Source: Planctomycetota bacterium (GTDB lineage Bacteria > Planctomycetota > Planctomycetia > Isosphaerales > Isosphaeraceae). From it: a DNA stretch of 6,403 nucleotides. The notes beneath the pieces were generated by a model, which was not told the DNA's origin, searched no databases, and saw nothing but the letters and a program-made list of their open reading frames with translations. The position numbers and the translations under genes were made by a program. Positions 1 through 5,057 of this stretch are shown piece after piece (position 1 is the stretch's first letter; every line of letters starts with the position of its first letter). Where the stretch lies: NCBI GenBank assembly GCA_021807585.1, contig JAKBCQ010000168.1, forward strand, positions 1 through 6,403, read 5' to 3'.

Positions 1-466
1 GCGCGAAACGTCTCTCGATCGCAACGGGATTCGCCGACGCCAAAGATTCCGCCGCTGCTCGATGCGATATCGAGGCGGCGTCGGCTCTGCGAGTCCATCG
101 CCGGCGAAACCTTCGAGTGCGAGCGAAATCTCACGACGGCGACGCTCGATTTCTCGGTCGGTCGATGTCCATGACGTTCGCTTGATGTGAAATCGTCATC
201 AACCATGCAACAAGCCCGGGCGACCGTGAGATCGGGCCGGGACGCTCTTTGACAATTCGGTTTCGGTACATGGAGGCATCAATCCCCACGGGCTCGCGTC
301 GCTCGCGGTTCGGCGTGCGTCTTCAATTCGTGAACATACGCATTGAGGAAACACGCCGAATCGCGCGGCGGCGAAGCCGGAAAGCCGCGTCGTCGAAACC
401 CGCGGCCGCAAAAACGTGATCATTCAATAAAAAGATCATTTTTTAATAATATAACAATTCGTTTCA
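1..466. other. Left-edge region with no assignable gene
   Basis: No gene can be supported here. All three plus-strand frames are open from the window edge but stop at about 172-189, so this may be the tail of a rightward gene. The translations are Arg/Ser-rich and resemble no family I know. Minus-strand frames open to the edge lack a start with a ribosome binding site. A 6-bp inverted repeat (TTGATG 182-187 / CATCAA 197-202) follows the stops. Between 190 and 409 there is an 8-bp palindrome GCCCGGGC (214-221), an isolated TTGACA (249-254) without a matching -10 element, and a CGCGGC/GCCGCG inverted repeat (364-369 / 384-389). The 421-466 stretch is strikingly AT-rich compared with its surroundings. 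Confidence 0.5.
410..444. terminator. Putative bidirectional terminator hairpin downstream of pyrD
   Basis: A short stem TGATC (417-421) / GATCA (434-438) is flanked by five A residues (410-414) on the left and six T residues (439-444) on the right. Transcripts in either direction would therefore carry a hairpin followed by a U tract; the leftward one has two extra bases between stem and tract. It lies 23 bases beyond the pyrD stop, the expected place for a pyrD terminator, and could also stop any rightward transcript entering from the left edge. The stem is only 5 bp and AT-rich (longer if the A and T tracts pair), so the call is tentative. Confidence 0.4.
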
Positions 467-1393
467 TCATTTGGGGGTTTTGTTTGATTTCAGCGAGCCG
501 ACGATTGCGGCGAGCGATGGAATGTTCGATTCGGCGAGTTTTTGGGGGATTTCGTCGACGATTCGTTCGGCGGCGGAGGGATCGGCGAACGTCGCGGTGC
601 CGACCTGGATTGCGCGTGCTCCCGCGACGAGGAATTCGAGGGCGTCGTCGGCGGACGAGATTCCGCCGATTGCGATGACGGGAAGATCGGGGAGCGTGCG
701 GGCGACGTCCCAGGTCATGCGGAGAGCGATCGGCTTGATCGCGGGTCCGCTGAGCCCGCCGACGTCGTTGGCGAGGATCGGCCTGCGTCGCTTCCAGTCG
801 ATCGCCATTCCTAGAAGGGTGTTGATGAGGCTGACCGCGTCGGCGCCTCCGGCCGCTGCGCCCTTGGCGATCGCGACGACGCTTGTCACGTTCGGTGTGA
901 GCTTGGCGATCACGGGGAGCGGACACGCTCGACGCACCCGCGCGACGAGCCGTTCGATCACCCTGGGATCGATCCCTAAATCGAGCCCATGACTGACGTT
1001 CGGGCACGAGAGATTGAGCTCGATCGCGGTTACGCCGGGTTCGCCGCCGACGATCTCGGCCATCTCGACGAATTGATCTTCGGTTTCGCCGGCGATGTTG
1101 ACGATGATCGCGGTTCCAACAGTTCGGAGATACGGCAAGTGTTCGCGTAAGAAGTAATCGAGTCCGTCGTTATCGAGGCCGATCGCGTTGAGCAGTCCCG
1201 AAGGTGTTTCGACGGTTCGGGGAGTCGGGTTGCCCGCTCTCGGTTTCATGGTGACGGTTTTGGGGATGACCCCGCCGATCCGGTCGATCCGTGCGAAGCC
1301 CGCCATCTCGCGGACGTAGCCGAACGTTCCCGAGGCTGTGAGGACGGGATTTTTGAGCGTCAACCGCCCAAGCTGAACCGATAGGTCGATCAC
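467..1393 (-). CDS. pyrD: Dihydroorotate dehydrogenase, class 1B-type catalytic subunit
   Basis: This cytosolic FMN enzyme oxidises dihydroorotate to orotate, the fourth step of de novo UMP synthesis. The 308-residue length is normal for class 1 enzymes. The N-terminus (IDLSVQLGRLTLKNPVLTASGTFGY in essence) is typical of the family. Visible motifs are the Lys of PKTVT (K45), NAIGLDN (69-75), NLSCPNV with the class 1 catalytic-base Cys (C130), AKLTPNVT (K164), the Asn at 191, GGLSGPAIKP (212-221), and the FMN-phosphate part GGISS (243-247) with QVGTATF (263-269). The start is GTG: an in-frame TGA directly precedes it, so no earlier start is possible, and AGAGGA lies 8 bases upstream. Class 1B enzymes work with an iron-sulfur/FAD partner, PyrK, which is not in this window. 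The gene stands alone, divergent from its right-hand neighbour. Family assignment is secure; the 1B subclass is inferred from the motif style. Confidence 0.95.
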   Translation of the reverse strand: MIDLSVQLGRLTLKNPVLTASGTFGYVREMAGFARIDRIGGVIPKTVTMKPRAGNPTPRTVETPSGLLNAIGLDNDGLDYFLREHLPYLRTVGTAIIVNIAGETEDQFVEMAEIVGGEPGVTAIELNLSCPNVSHGLDLGIDPRVIERLVARVRRACPLPVIAKLTPNVTSVVAIAKGAAAGGADAVSLINTLLGMAIDWKRRRPILANDVGGLSGPAIKPIALRMTWDVARTLPDLPVIAIGGISSADDALEFLVAGARAIQVGTATFADPSAAERIVDEIPQKLAESNIPSLAAIVGSLKSNKTPK

Positions 1394-1401
1394 TCAAGCG
1401 T

Positions 1402-1407
1402 TCCTCT
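1402..1407 (-). promoter_or_regulatory. Ribosome binding site of pyrD (GTG start)
   Basis: On the minus strand AGAGGA sits 8 bases before the GTG at 1393. Together with the in-frame TGA immediately upstream of that GTG, it fixes the start codon. Confidence 0.65.
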
Positions 1408-1415
1408 TGATGATG

Positions 1416-1448
1416 TCGAATCGCGTTCGACCGGTCGATCGAATCGCG
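1416..1448. repeat. 12-bp palindrome flanked by 10-bp direct repeats upstream of pyrD
   Basis: TCGACCGGTCGA (1427-1438) is a perfect 12-bp palindrome. It is bracketed by two identical copies of TCGAATCGCG (1416-1425 and 1439-1448), 23 bases apart. The arrangement begins 23 bases upstream of the pyrD start codon, in the leader or promoter zone of the minus-strand gene. Symmetry and position suggest a binding site for a dimeric regulator, or a hairpin in the pyrD leader RNA. I recognise no known operator. The region is rich in TCGA/GATCG words generally, which raises the chance of such symmetry arising by composition. Confidence 0.45.
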
Positions 1449-1497
1449 GTAAAGCGGCGTGATCGTCTCATTTTCATCGTGTCTTTGCGGCTCGAAT

Positions 1498-1522
1498 CCG
1501 GCGTTCGCGACGGTGAACGCGG
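1498..1522. repeat. Hairpin in the divergent intergenic region
   Basis: GCGTTC (1501-1506) pairs with GAACGC (1515-1520). One G-U and one C-G pair extend the stem inward to a GACG loop, and CCG/CGG allows extension outward with a one-base bulge. A second symmetric element, CGATCG-TGT-CGATCG, lies at 1539-1553. Neither is followed by a T run, so termination is not indicated. They may be regulatory or merely reflect the CG-rich, self-complementary word usage of this genome. Confidence 0.3.
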
Positions 1523-1576
1523 TTTGAGGAATGGTAACCGATCGTGTCGATCGTCGCCGGCGGGATCGCGAAGGGA

Positions 1577-1606
1577 TTGACGACTTCGGCGGGGGATCGC
1601 GATAAT
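1577..1606 (+). promoter_or_regulatory. Sigma70-like promoter for the DUF1326 gene
   Basis: TTGACG (1577-1582, five of six matches to the -35 consensus) and GATAAT (1601-1606, five of six to the -10 consensus) are separated by 18 bases. Transcription would begin near 1613, leaving a leader of roughly 48 bases before the ATG at 1661. No better pair was seen in the gap. Function is inferred from consensus match and position only. Confidence 0.45.
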
Positions 1607-1660
1607 TCAATCATTGTCGAATAACTTCGCAAGGTCGCTTTTGAATTGGGAGTATCGAGC

Positions 1661-2380
1661 ATGGTGAAGTCTATCATCGCGAGTTGTTGTTTCGCCGGGT
1701 TGTTCGCGATCGTCGCTCTTCCCGTTCGGGCGGTTGAGATCCGGGGCGATTACATCGAGTCCCGTACCGCCGATATTTACACAGGTCCATGTTTCTCGAA
1801 CGCGGAAGTGTTCATCACCGGGAATCAGGCGGTATTGGCGTGGAAAGTGCGTGAAGGTTCGTGGAAGGGGGTCGATCTTTCGGGATTGACCGTCGCCGCT
1901 GCGATCCGTGGTACGACGACGTTTTCCGAGGACAAGCCCGAGGAGGCTCAGTCGGTGTTGATCGTCGACCGACGCGCCGATAAGGCTCAGCGCGAGGCGT
2001 TGATCGAGATGGCGAAGACGCTTGCGGGAGAACGTCTCGATCACATTGTCGCGGTGAAATCGGCGTTGATTTCGATGACGGTTGAGGAGGATCGGCACGA
2101 GAAATCCGCCGAGCAAACCGAACCGTCGCATTTGCACAAAACGCCCAAGGCGCCGCACGCTTCGTTCTGGGCCGCGGGTTTGGCCGAGATTCTCACGCGT
2201 CCGCTCGACGAGCGGGATCATTTCTGCGGCAACGAGACGGTCGCGTATGAACCGCTTTCACGCGGCGTCGTGGTACTTCCCGCTTACACGTTGGGAGCGA
2301 GCTTCAAAGGCGAAGGGCTCAACGTCAATTGGGATGATCACAACAGCCGAGGAAGCTTTGTCGGGACGTTCGCTTATTGA
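1661..2380 (+). CDS. Secreted DUF1326 domain protein
   Basis: A 239-residue exported protein of unknown biochemical role. Residues 1-24 form a signal peptide (MVKS, hydrophobic core, PVRA cleavage site). The mature start, with GDYIESRTADIYTGPCF at about 29-45, matches my memory of the DUF1326 family (PF07040); the later REALIEMAKTLAG stretch also fits. Only two Cys remain after cleavage, C44 in GPCF and C189 in HFCGNE, and could form a disulfide. A His-x-His at 157/159 and other His residues hint at metal binding, but this is speculation. A Cys pair at 9-10 resembles a lipobox, yet the hydrophobic core continues past it, favouring signal peptidase I. ATG 1661 is chosen because GGGAG lies 8 bases upstream; TTG 1646 is possible but lacks such a site. 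The gene has its own candidate promoter. Confidence 0.8.
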   Translation: MVKSIIASCCFAGLFAIVALPVRAVEIRGDYIESRTADIYTGPCFSNAEVFITGNQAVLAWKVREGSWKGVDLSGLTVAAAIRGTTTFSEDKPEEAQSVLIVDRRADKAQREALIEMAKTLAGERLDHIVAVKSALISMTVEEDRHEKSAEQTEPSHLHKTPKAPHASFWAAGLAEILTRPLDERDHFCGNETVAYEPLSRGVVVLPAYTLGASFKGEGLNVNWDDHNSRGSFVGTFAY

Positions 2381-2401
2381 GCGCGGGCGTTTATTGAGCG
2401 C
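2374..2401 (+). repeat. 11-bp direct repeat spanning a stop codon
   Basis: TTATTGAGCGC occurs at 2374-2384 and again at 2391-2401, a 17-base period. The first copy contains the last Tyr codon and the TGA stop of the DUF1326 gene. It looks like a small tandem duplication at the 3' end of that gene, with the protein ending at the first copy. Confidence 0.55.
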
Positions 2402-2497
2402 AAGCGATCGCGGACGAGGGCGTTCGGTCGGATTCGATGAATCGAGCGATCGCCGATCGAAAAACCGGATCCAAACGTTTTCAATCGACACAATCGA

Positions 2498-2523
2498 CCG
2501 CGACGTTTCCAGGGGCGTCGCGG
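2498..2523 (+). repeat. GC-rich hairpin in the 2381-2574 gap
   Basis: A perfect 8-bp stem, CCGCGACG (2498-2505) / CGTCGCGG (2516-2523), encloses a 10-base loop that could be narrowed further by G-U pairs. It lies between the two secreted-protein genes, just upstream of a second, weaker hairpin with a T run. The pair may form the end of the DUF1326 transcript. No protein-coding gene was seen in this gap. Confidence 0.4.
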
Positions 2524-2525
2524 AT

Positions 2526-2550
2526 CGATTATGGTACGAATCGGGTTTTT
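2526..2550 (+). terminator. Weak intrinsic terminator candidate
   Basis: CGATT (2526-2530) pairs with AATCG (2539-2543), followed by GG and five T residues (2546-2550). The stem is only 5 bp, but it stacks directly behind the stronger 2498-2523 hairpin. Its place, about 150 bases after the DUF1326 stop and 25 bases before the next ATG, suits separation of two transcripts. TAGAAT at 2550-2555 could instead be a -10 element for the next gene, though no -35 box is visible. Confidence 0.25.
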
Positions 2551-2574
2551 AGAATTTCATGATAGGTACCGGCA

Positions 2575-3273
2575 ATGATGCGAATGGTGAAAGCGTTTTT
2601 GGTTGTTGGGATGACGGCGTTCGCTCCCGGCTTTGTTTGGGCGCAGGAGTCGTCGACGTTTAAGGTTGAGCCGCTCAAGGAGGCGGCGCCGAAGGAGTTG
2701 TCGAAGGCGATTCGGGAAACGCTGTCGCCGACGGGATTTCGGGTTGTCGACGATCAAGGGAAGCCCGTGATCGACGTTTGGGTGCGGAAAACGGTTCCGG
2801 TCGCGGCCAAGCCGAGCGGTCCGAGCGGTCCGGTTTTGTTTCCGGTGTTGAATCAGGGGGAGCTGGTGGGGGCGTTGCGTCGGCATGTCGAGGGGCGTGA
2901 TTTTCGCGATCAGACGATCGCCCCCGGCGTGTACACGTTGCGGTACGGCCTTCAGCCCGTCAACGGCGATCATCTGGGGACGAGCGCGACGCGCGATTTT
3001 CTCCTCGGTTCGCAAGCGTCTAAAGACGTGTTGATCGATCCGGTCGCCGAAAAACCTTTATCGAAGCAGAGCGCCGAGGCGGCGGGAACGAATCATCCCG
3101 CGGTGATGCAACTGATCCAACCTCCCGCGGGTTCCACTCCTCCCGCGATCGGCCGCGACGAGGCCAAGAATCAATGGGGCGTCGTCGTATCGTTTGATCT
3201 CGCGGTGAAAGGGGAGGCCAAACGCGTACCGCTCGCGGTGCAAATCGTTTTTGAAGGAATCGGCATGATATAA
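2575..3273 (+). CDS. Secreted protein of unknown function
   Basis: A 232-residue exported protein that I cannot assign to a named family. Residues 1-23 are a signal peptide (MMRMVK, hydrophobic core, VWA cleavage site before QE). The mature part has no Cys. Recognisable stretches are FRVVDDQGKPVIDVWVRK (55-72), a PSGPSGP linker (80-86), APGVYTLRYGLQP (116-128), NGDHLGTSATRDFLL (130-144) and GTNHPAVMQL (171-180). The alternating hydrophobic pattern suggests a beta-sandwich-like domain, and the style resembles secreted proteins I associate with planctomycetes, from memory only. The start is one of two adjacent ATG codons (2575 or 2578); the upstream AGG at 2564-2566 is a weak ribosome site. It follows the DUF1326 gene by 194 bases containing hairpins, so co-transcription is uncertain. 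The stop codon lies inside a TATAAT box. Confidence 0.75.
   Translation: MMRMVKAFLVVGMTAFAPGFVWAQESSTFKVEPLKEAAPKELSKAIRETLSPTGFRVVDDQGKPVIDVWVRKTVPVAAKPSGPSGPVLFPVLNQGELVGALRRHVEGRDFRDQTIAPGVYTLRYGLQPVNGDHLGTSATRDFLLGSQASKDVLIDPVAEKPLSKQSAEAAGTNHPAVMQLIQPPAGSTPPAIGRDEAKNQWGVVVSFDLAVKGEAKRVPLAVQIVFEGIGMI
2812..2829 (+). repeat. 9-bp tandem duplication encoding Ser-Gly-Pro repeats
   Basis: CCGAGCGGT is present twice in direct succession (2812-2820, 2821-2829), giving the PSGPSGP linker of the secreted protein. It is in frame and simply lengthens a flexible stretch before VLFPVLNQGE. Confidence 0.6.
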
Positions 3274-3274
3274 T
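3269..3274 (+). promoter_or_regulatory. Perfect TATAAT (-10 candidate) overlapping a stop codon
   Basis: TATAAT at 3269-3274 overlaps the TAA stop (3271-3273) of the upstream gene and opens an unusually AT-rich stretch. It could be the -10 element of a promoter for the M48 protease gene, giving a leader of about 180 bases. No convincing -35 box lies 16-18 bases upstream; TTGAAG at 3251-3256 is too close at 12 bases. Confidence 0.25.
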
Positions 3275-3452
3275 ATATTGATGTGTTAATTCGGGGATCG
3301 GTATTTGGCGGGGTGATTGGTACGAGCGGGCGATTTTTTTCACAAGCGGAATGTTGAAATAAGTTAGAGGAAAGCGAAGCCGGATCGGAGGGGTGAACGG
3401 CGCGGCGCAAGGCCGCCGTGCCCGACCGATTTCTTTTCGGTTTGTTTGGCGT

Positions 3453-3457
3453 AAGGA
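3453..3457 (+). promoter_or_regulatory. Ribosome binding site deciding the M48 start
   Basis: AAGGA is followed by 7 bases and the ATG at 3465. The only in-frame earlier start, GTG 3393, has GGAG just 2 bases away, which is too close. The extra residues it would add are Arg-rich and unlike a conserved N-terminus. Confidence 0.6.
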
Positions 3458-3464
3458 ATCGTCG

Positions 3465-4946
3465 ATGCCGGTATCGATTTTGATCGCGATTTTTCTCGCC
3501 TTCGGTCTTGAAGAGATCTTGGGGATCGGGACGAGTTTGGGCTTTGGCGAGGCGGGTCGGATCGGCGTCGCGGCGTCGTCGATCGCCGCGGTCGCGGGGG
3601 TTTCGTTCGCGGTGGGCAGGTTTGTGGCGTGGCGGGTTGATCGCGGCGATTACGGGTCGGAACGGCTCAGGCGAGCGTATGCGATCGCGGGTCGCTTGGT
3701 CGCGGTGCTGGTCTTGCTCTCGTATGCGTCGATCCTTTATGTGGCGAATTGGCGCGCGATTGTCGAGATCGATTTCGGCTTGCGGGGCGCGTTTTTTGTC
3801 GATGAATTCTTGATTCTGCTGCCGTATCTGATCGCGCAGTTTTCGGCGTGGTGGGGATTGTACGCCGCCGAGCGTGCGCTTCGGTTGGCGAGCACGAGGA
3901 TGAGCGACCGCGGGGGGGTGTGGGTTTATCTTTCGCTCAAGGCTCGGCAGTCGCTGGCGCTCGCGCTTCCAATCATTTTGATCTTTTTGCTCGGCGAGGA
4001 TCTCGGCGATCGATTTGCGCCCAAGCTCGATCGATCACCCTGGATTCAGCTTGCTCTGATCGGATTGATCGGCGCGACGGTTCTCGTCACCGCGCCCGCG
4101 TTCGTTCGGCTCAGTTGGCCGACTTCACCGCTCCCGGACGGTCCGTTGCGGCGACGGCTGGAAACGCTGATGCGACGGTGCGGATTTCGGTGTTCGAATA
4201 TCTTGATATGGAAAACGGGTCACAGTTTGGTGAATGCGGGGGTGACGGGGATTTCCTCGCGTTTTCGTTACGTGTTGTTGACCGACGCGCTCGTCGACCG
4301 GCTTGACGAGCACCAGATCGAGGCGGTTTTCGGCCATGAGATCGGTCATATCGCGCGTCGTCACTTCTTATTTTTCGGGCTTTTCTTTATCGGCAGCGGC
4401 GCGGTGATCTCACTCGTCGCGCTCGGGGCTCATGAATTCATCGCGTGGACGCCGAGCGGCGGGCTCGCGGTCGTTTTCGACCGGGTCGACGCGATCGAAA
4501 CGGGGCTCGTGATCGTCGCGGCGTTTGTTTATTTTGTCGTCGGATTTGGTCATGTGTCGCGTCGGTTCGAGCGCGAGGCCGATGTTTACGGGTGCCGCGC
4601 GGTTTCGTGCGGGTCGGACGATTGCCCGCCGCACGTCGACGTGAACGCGGGGAGCGGTATGATCGGGGTCGCCGAGCGGATTTGTCCCGTCGGGGTTCGG
4701 ACGTTTGCGTCGGCGCTCGCCGAGGTCGCCGAGTTGAACGGGATCGACCGCGGCGCTCGGTCGTGGCGGCACGGGGGGATCGGCAAGCGGATCGCGTTTC
4801 TTGAAAGCCTTGAGAATCGTCCCGACGATCAAACGCGGTTTGCTCGCGGTTCAAGGCGATTTCGCGGGCTCTTTGCGATGTCGCTCGTCGTCGCGGTGGC
4901 GGCTGCGATCGCGACGGGGGCGCTCTCGAAGGCTTTGAGTTTCTAA
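3465..4946 (+). CDS. M48 family multi-pass zinc metalloprotease (Ste24/HtpX-like)
   Basis: A 493-residue integral membrane protease. The zinc site is complete: HEIGH at 291-295 (H291, H295 ligands, E292 catalytic) and EREAD at 369-373, supplying E369 as third ligand and D373, 78 residues on. This is the HExxH...ExxxD pattern of M48. Hydrophobic stretches suggest about nine membrane segments, near residues 2-19, 33-55, 74-96, 109-133, 163-180, 193-214, 300-326, 346-364 and 468-488, so the active site lies between segments 6 and 7. VNAGVTG (256-262) and SWRHGGIGKRIAFLE (433-447) match conserved M48 parts flanking the site. Family members degrade damaged membrane proteins or trim prenylated or secreted ones; the substrate here is unknown. 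Odd: a Cys-rich insert (C377, C382, C387, C407) right after EREAD. The long leader and following hairpin suggest its own transcript. Confidence 0.9.
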   Translation: MPVSILIAIFLAFGLEEILGIGTSLGFGEAGRIGVAASSIAAVAGVSFAVGRFVAWRVDRGDYGSERLRRAYAIAGRLVAVLVLLSYASILYVANWRAIVEIDFGLRGAFFVDEFLILLPYLIAQFSAWWGLYAAERALRLASTRMSDRGGVWVYLSLKARQSLALALPIILIFLLGEDLGDRFAPKLDRSPWIQLALIGLIGATVLVTAPAFVRLSWPTSPLPDGPLRRRLETLMRRCGFRCSNILIWKTGHSLVNAGVTGISSRFRYVLLTDALVDRLDEHQIEAVFGHEIGHIARRHFLFFGLFFIGSGAVISLVALGAHEFIAWTPSGGLAVVFDRVDAIETGLVIVAAFVYFVVGFGHVSRRFEREADVYGCRAVSCGSDDCPPHVDVNAGSGMIGVAERICPVGVRTFASALAEVAELNGIDRGARSWRHGGIGKRIAFLESLENRPDDQTRFARGSRRFRGLFAMSLVVAVAAAIATGALSKALSF

Positions 4947-4952
4947 TCGATC

Positions 4953-4980
4953 GGTGAGGAACGCTCGACGTTCGCTCGCC
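4953..4980 (+). terminator. Strong hairpin just after the M48 stop
   Basis: GGTGAG+GAACG (4953-4963) pairs with CGTTC+G+CTCGCC (4969-4980): 11 pairs including one G-U, a single bulged G at 4974, and a CTCGA loop. It begins 7 bases after the TAA at 4944-4946. There is no T tract, so it may be a U-less terminator, an mRNA 3'-end stabiliser, or a partial stop before the downstream gene. Confidence 0.4.
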
Positions 4981-5046
4981 GTCGCAATCTCAGATTCGAT
5001 CAAGATTCGTCGTTTCGATTCCAACACGCAAAGCGGCCCGATTCGC

Positions 5047-5051
5047 GGAGG
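5047..5051 (+). promoter_or_regulatory. Strong ribosome binding site for a TTG start
   Basis: GGAGG is followed by 6 bases and then the TTG at 5058. The next in-frame start, ATG 5082, has no purine-rich site in front of it. A TTG start would otherwise be easy to overlook. Confidence 0.65.
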
Positions 5052-5057
5052 AATTCC

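Noticed and set aside
249..272. TTGACA at 249-254 with TACATG at 267-272 as a promoter
   Set aside because: The spacer is only 12 bases, and no -10 element is found at 16-18 bases. No gene follows.
420..1007. Long open frames overlapping pyrD in other frames, including 471-992 on the plus strand and 420-1007 on the minus strand
   Set aside because: Their products are Arg-rich or low in complexity and match nothing, whereas the pyrD frame carries every family motif. Open antisense frames are common in GC-rich coding DNA.
1397..1677. Chain of tiny minus-strand frames upstream of pyrD (46 codons from 1615, then 27 codons ending in the TGA next to the pyrD GTG, joined by an ATGA overlap)
   Set aside because: The overlap pattern is tempting, but the products are short and basic, lack ribosome sites and resemble no protein. 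The region is better explained by the palindrome, the hairpins and the rightward promoter.
1661..1690. DUF1326 protein as a lipoprotein, from IASC at residues 7-10 region
   Set aside because: The Cys lies only about nine residues from the start and the hydrophobic core continues beyond it to a standard PVRA cleavage site.
3321..3340. Run of seven T residues (3334-3340) as a terminator for the second secreted protein gene
   Set aside because: The sequence before it is G-rich with no complementary C-rich arm, so no stem can form.
3393..3464. GTG 3393 as the start of the M48 protease
   Set aside because: The GGAG site is only 2 bases from this GTG, and the added residues are Arg-rich and non-membrane. 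ATG 3465 has AAGGA at 7 bases and leads directly into the first membrane segment.
4438..4854. Arg-rich frames on both strands over the 3' half of the protease gene
   Set aside because: They overlap the M48 reading frame, which contains the zinc ligands and conserved C-terminal motif. Their composition is that of out-of-frame GC-rich DNA.
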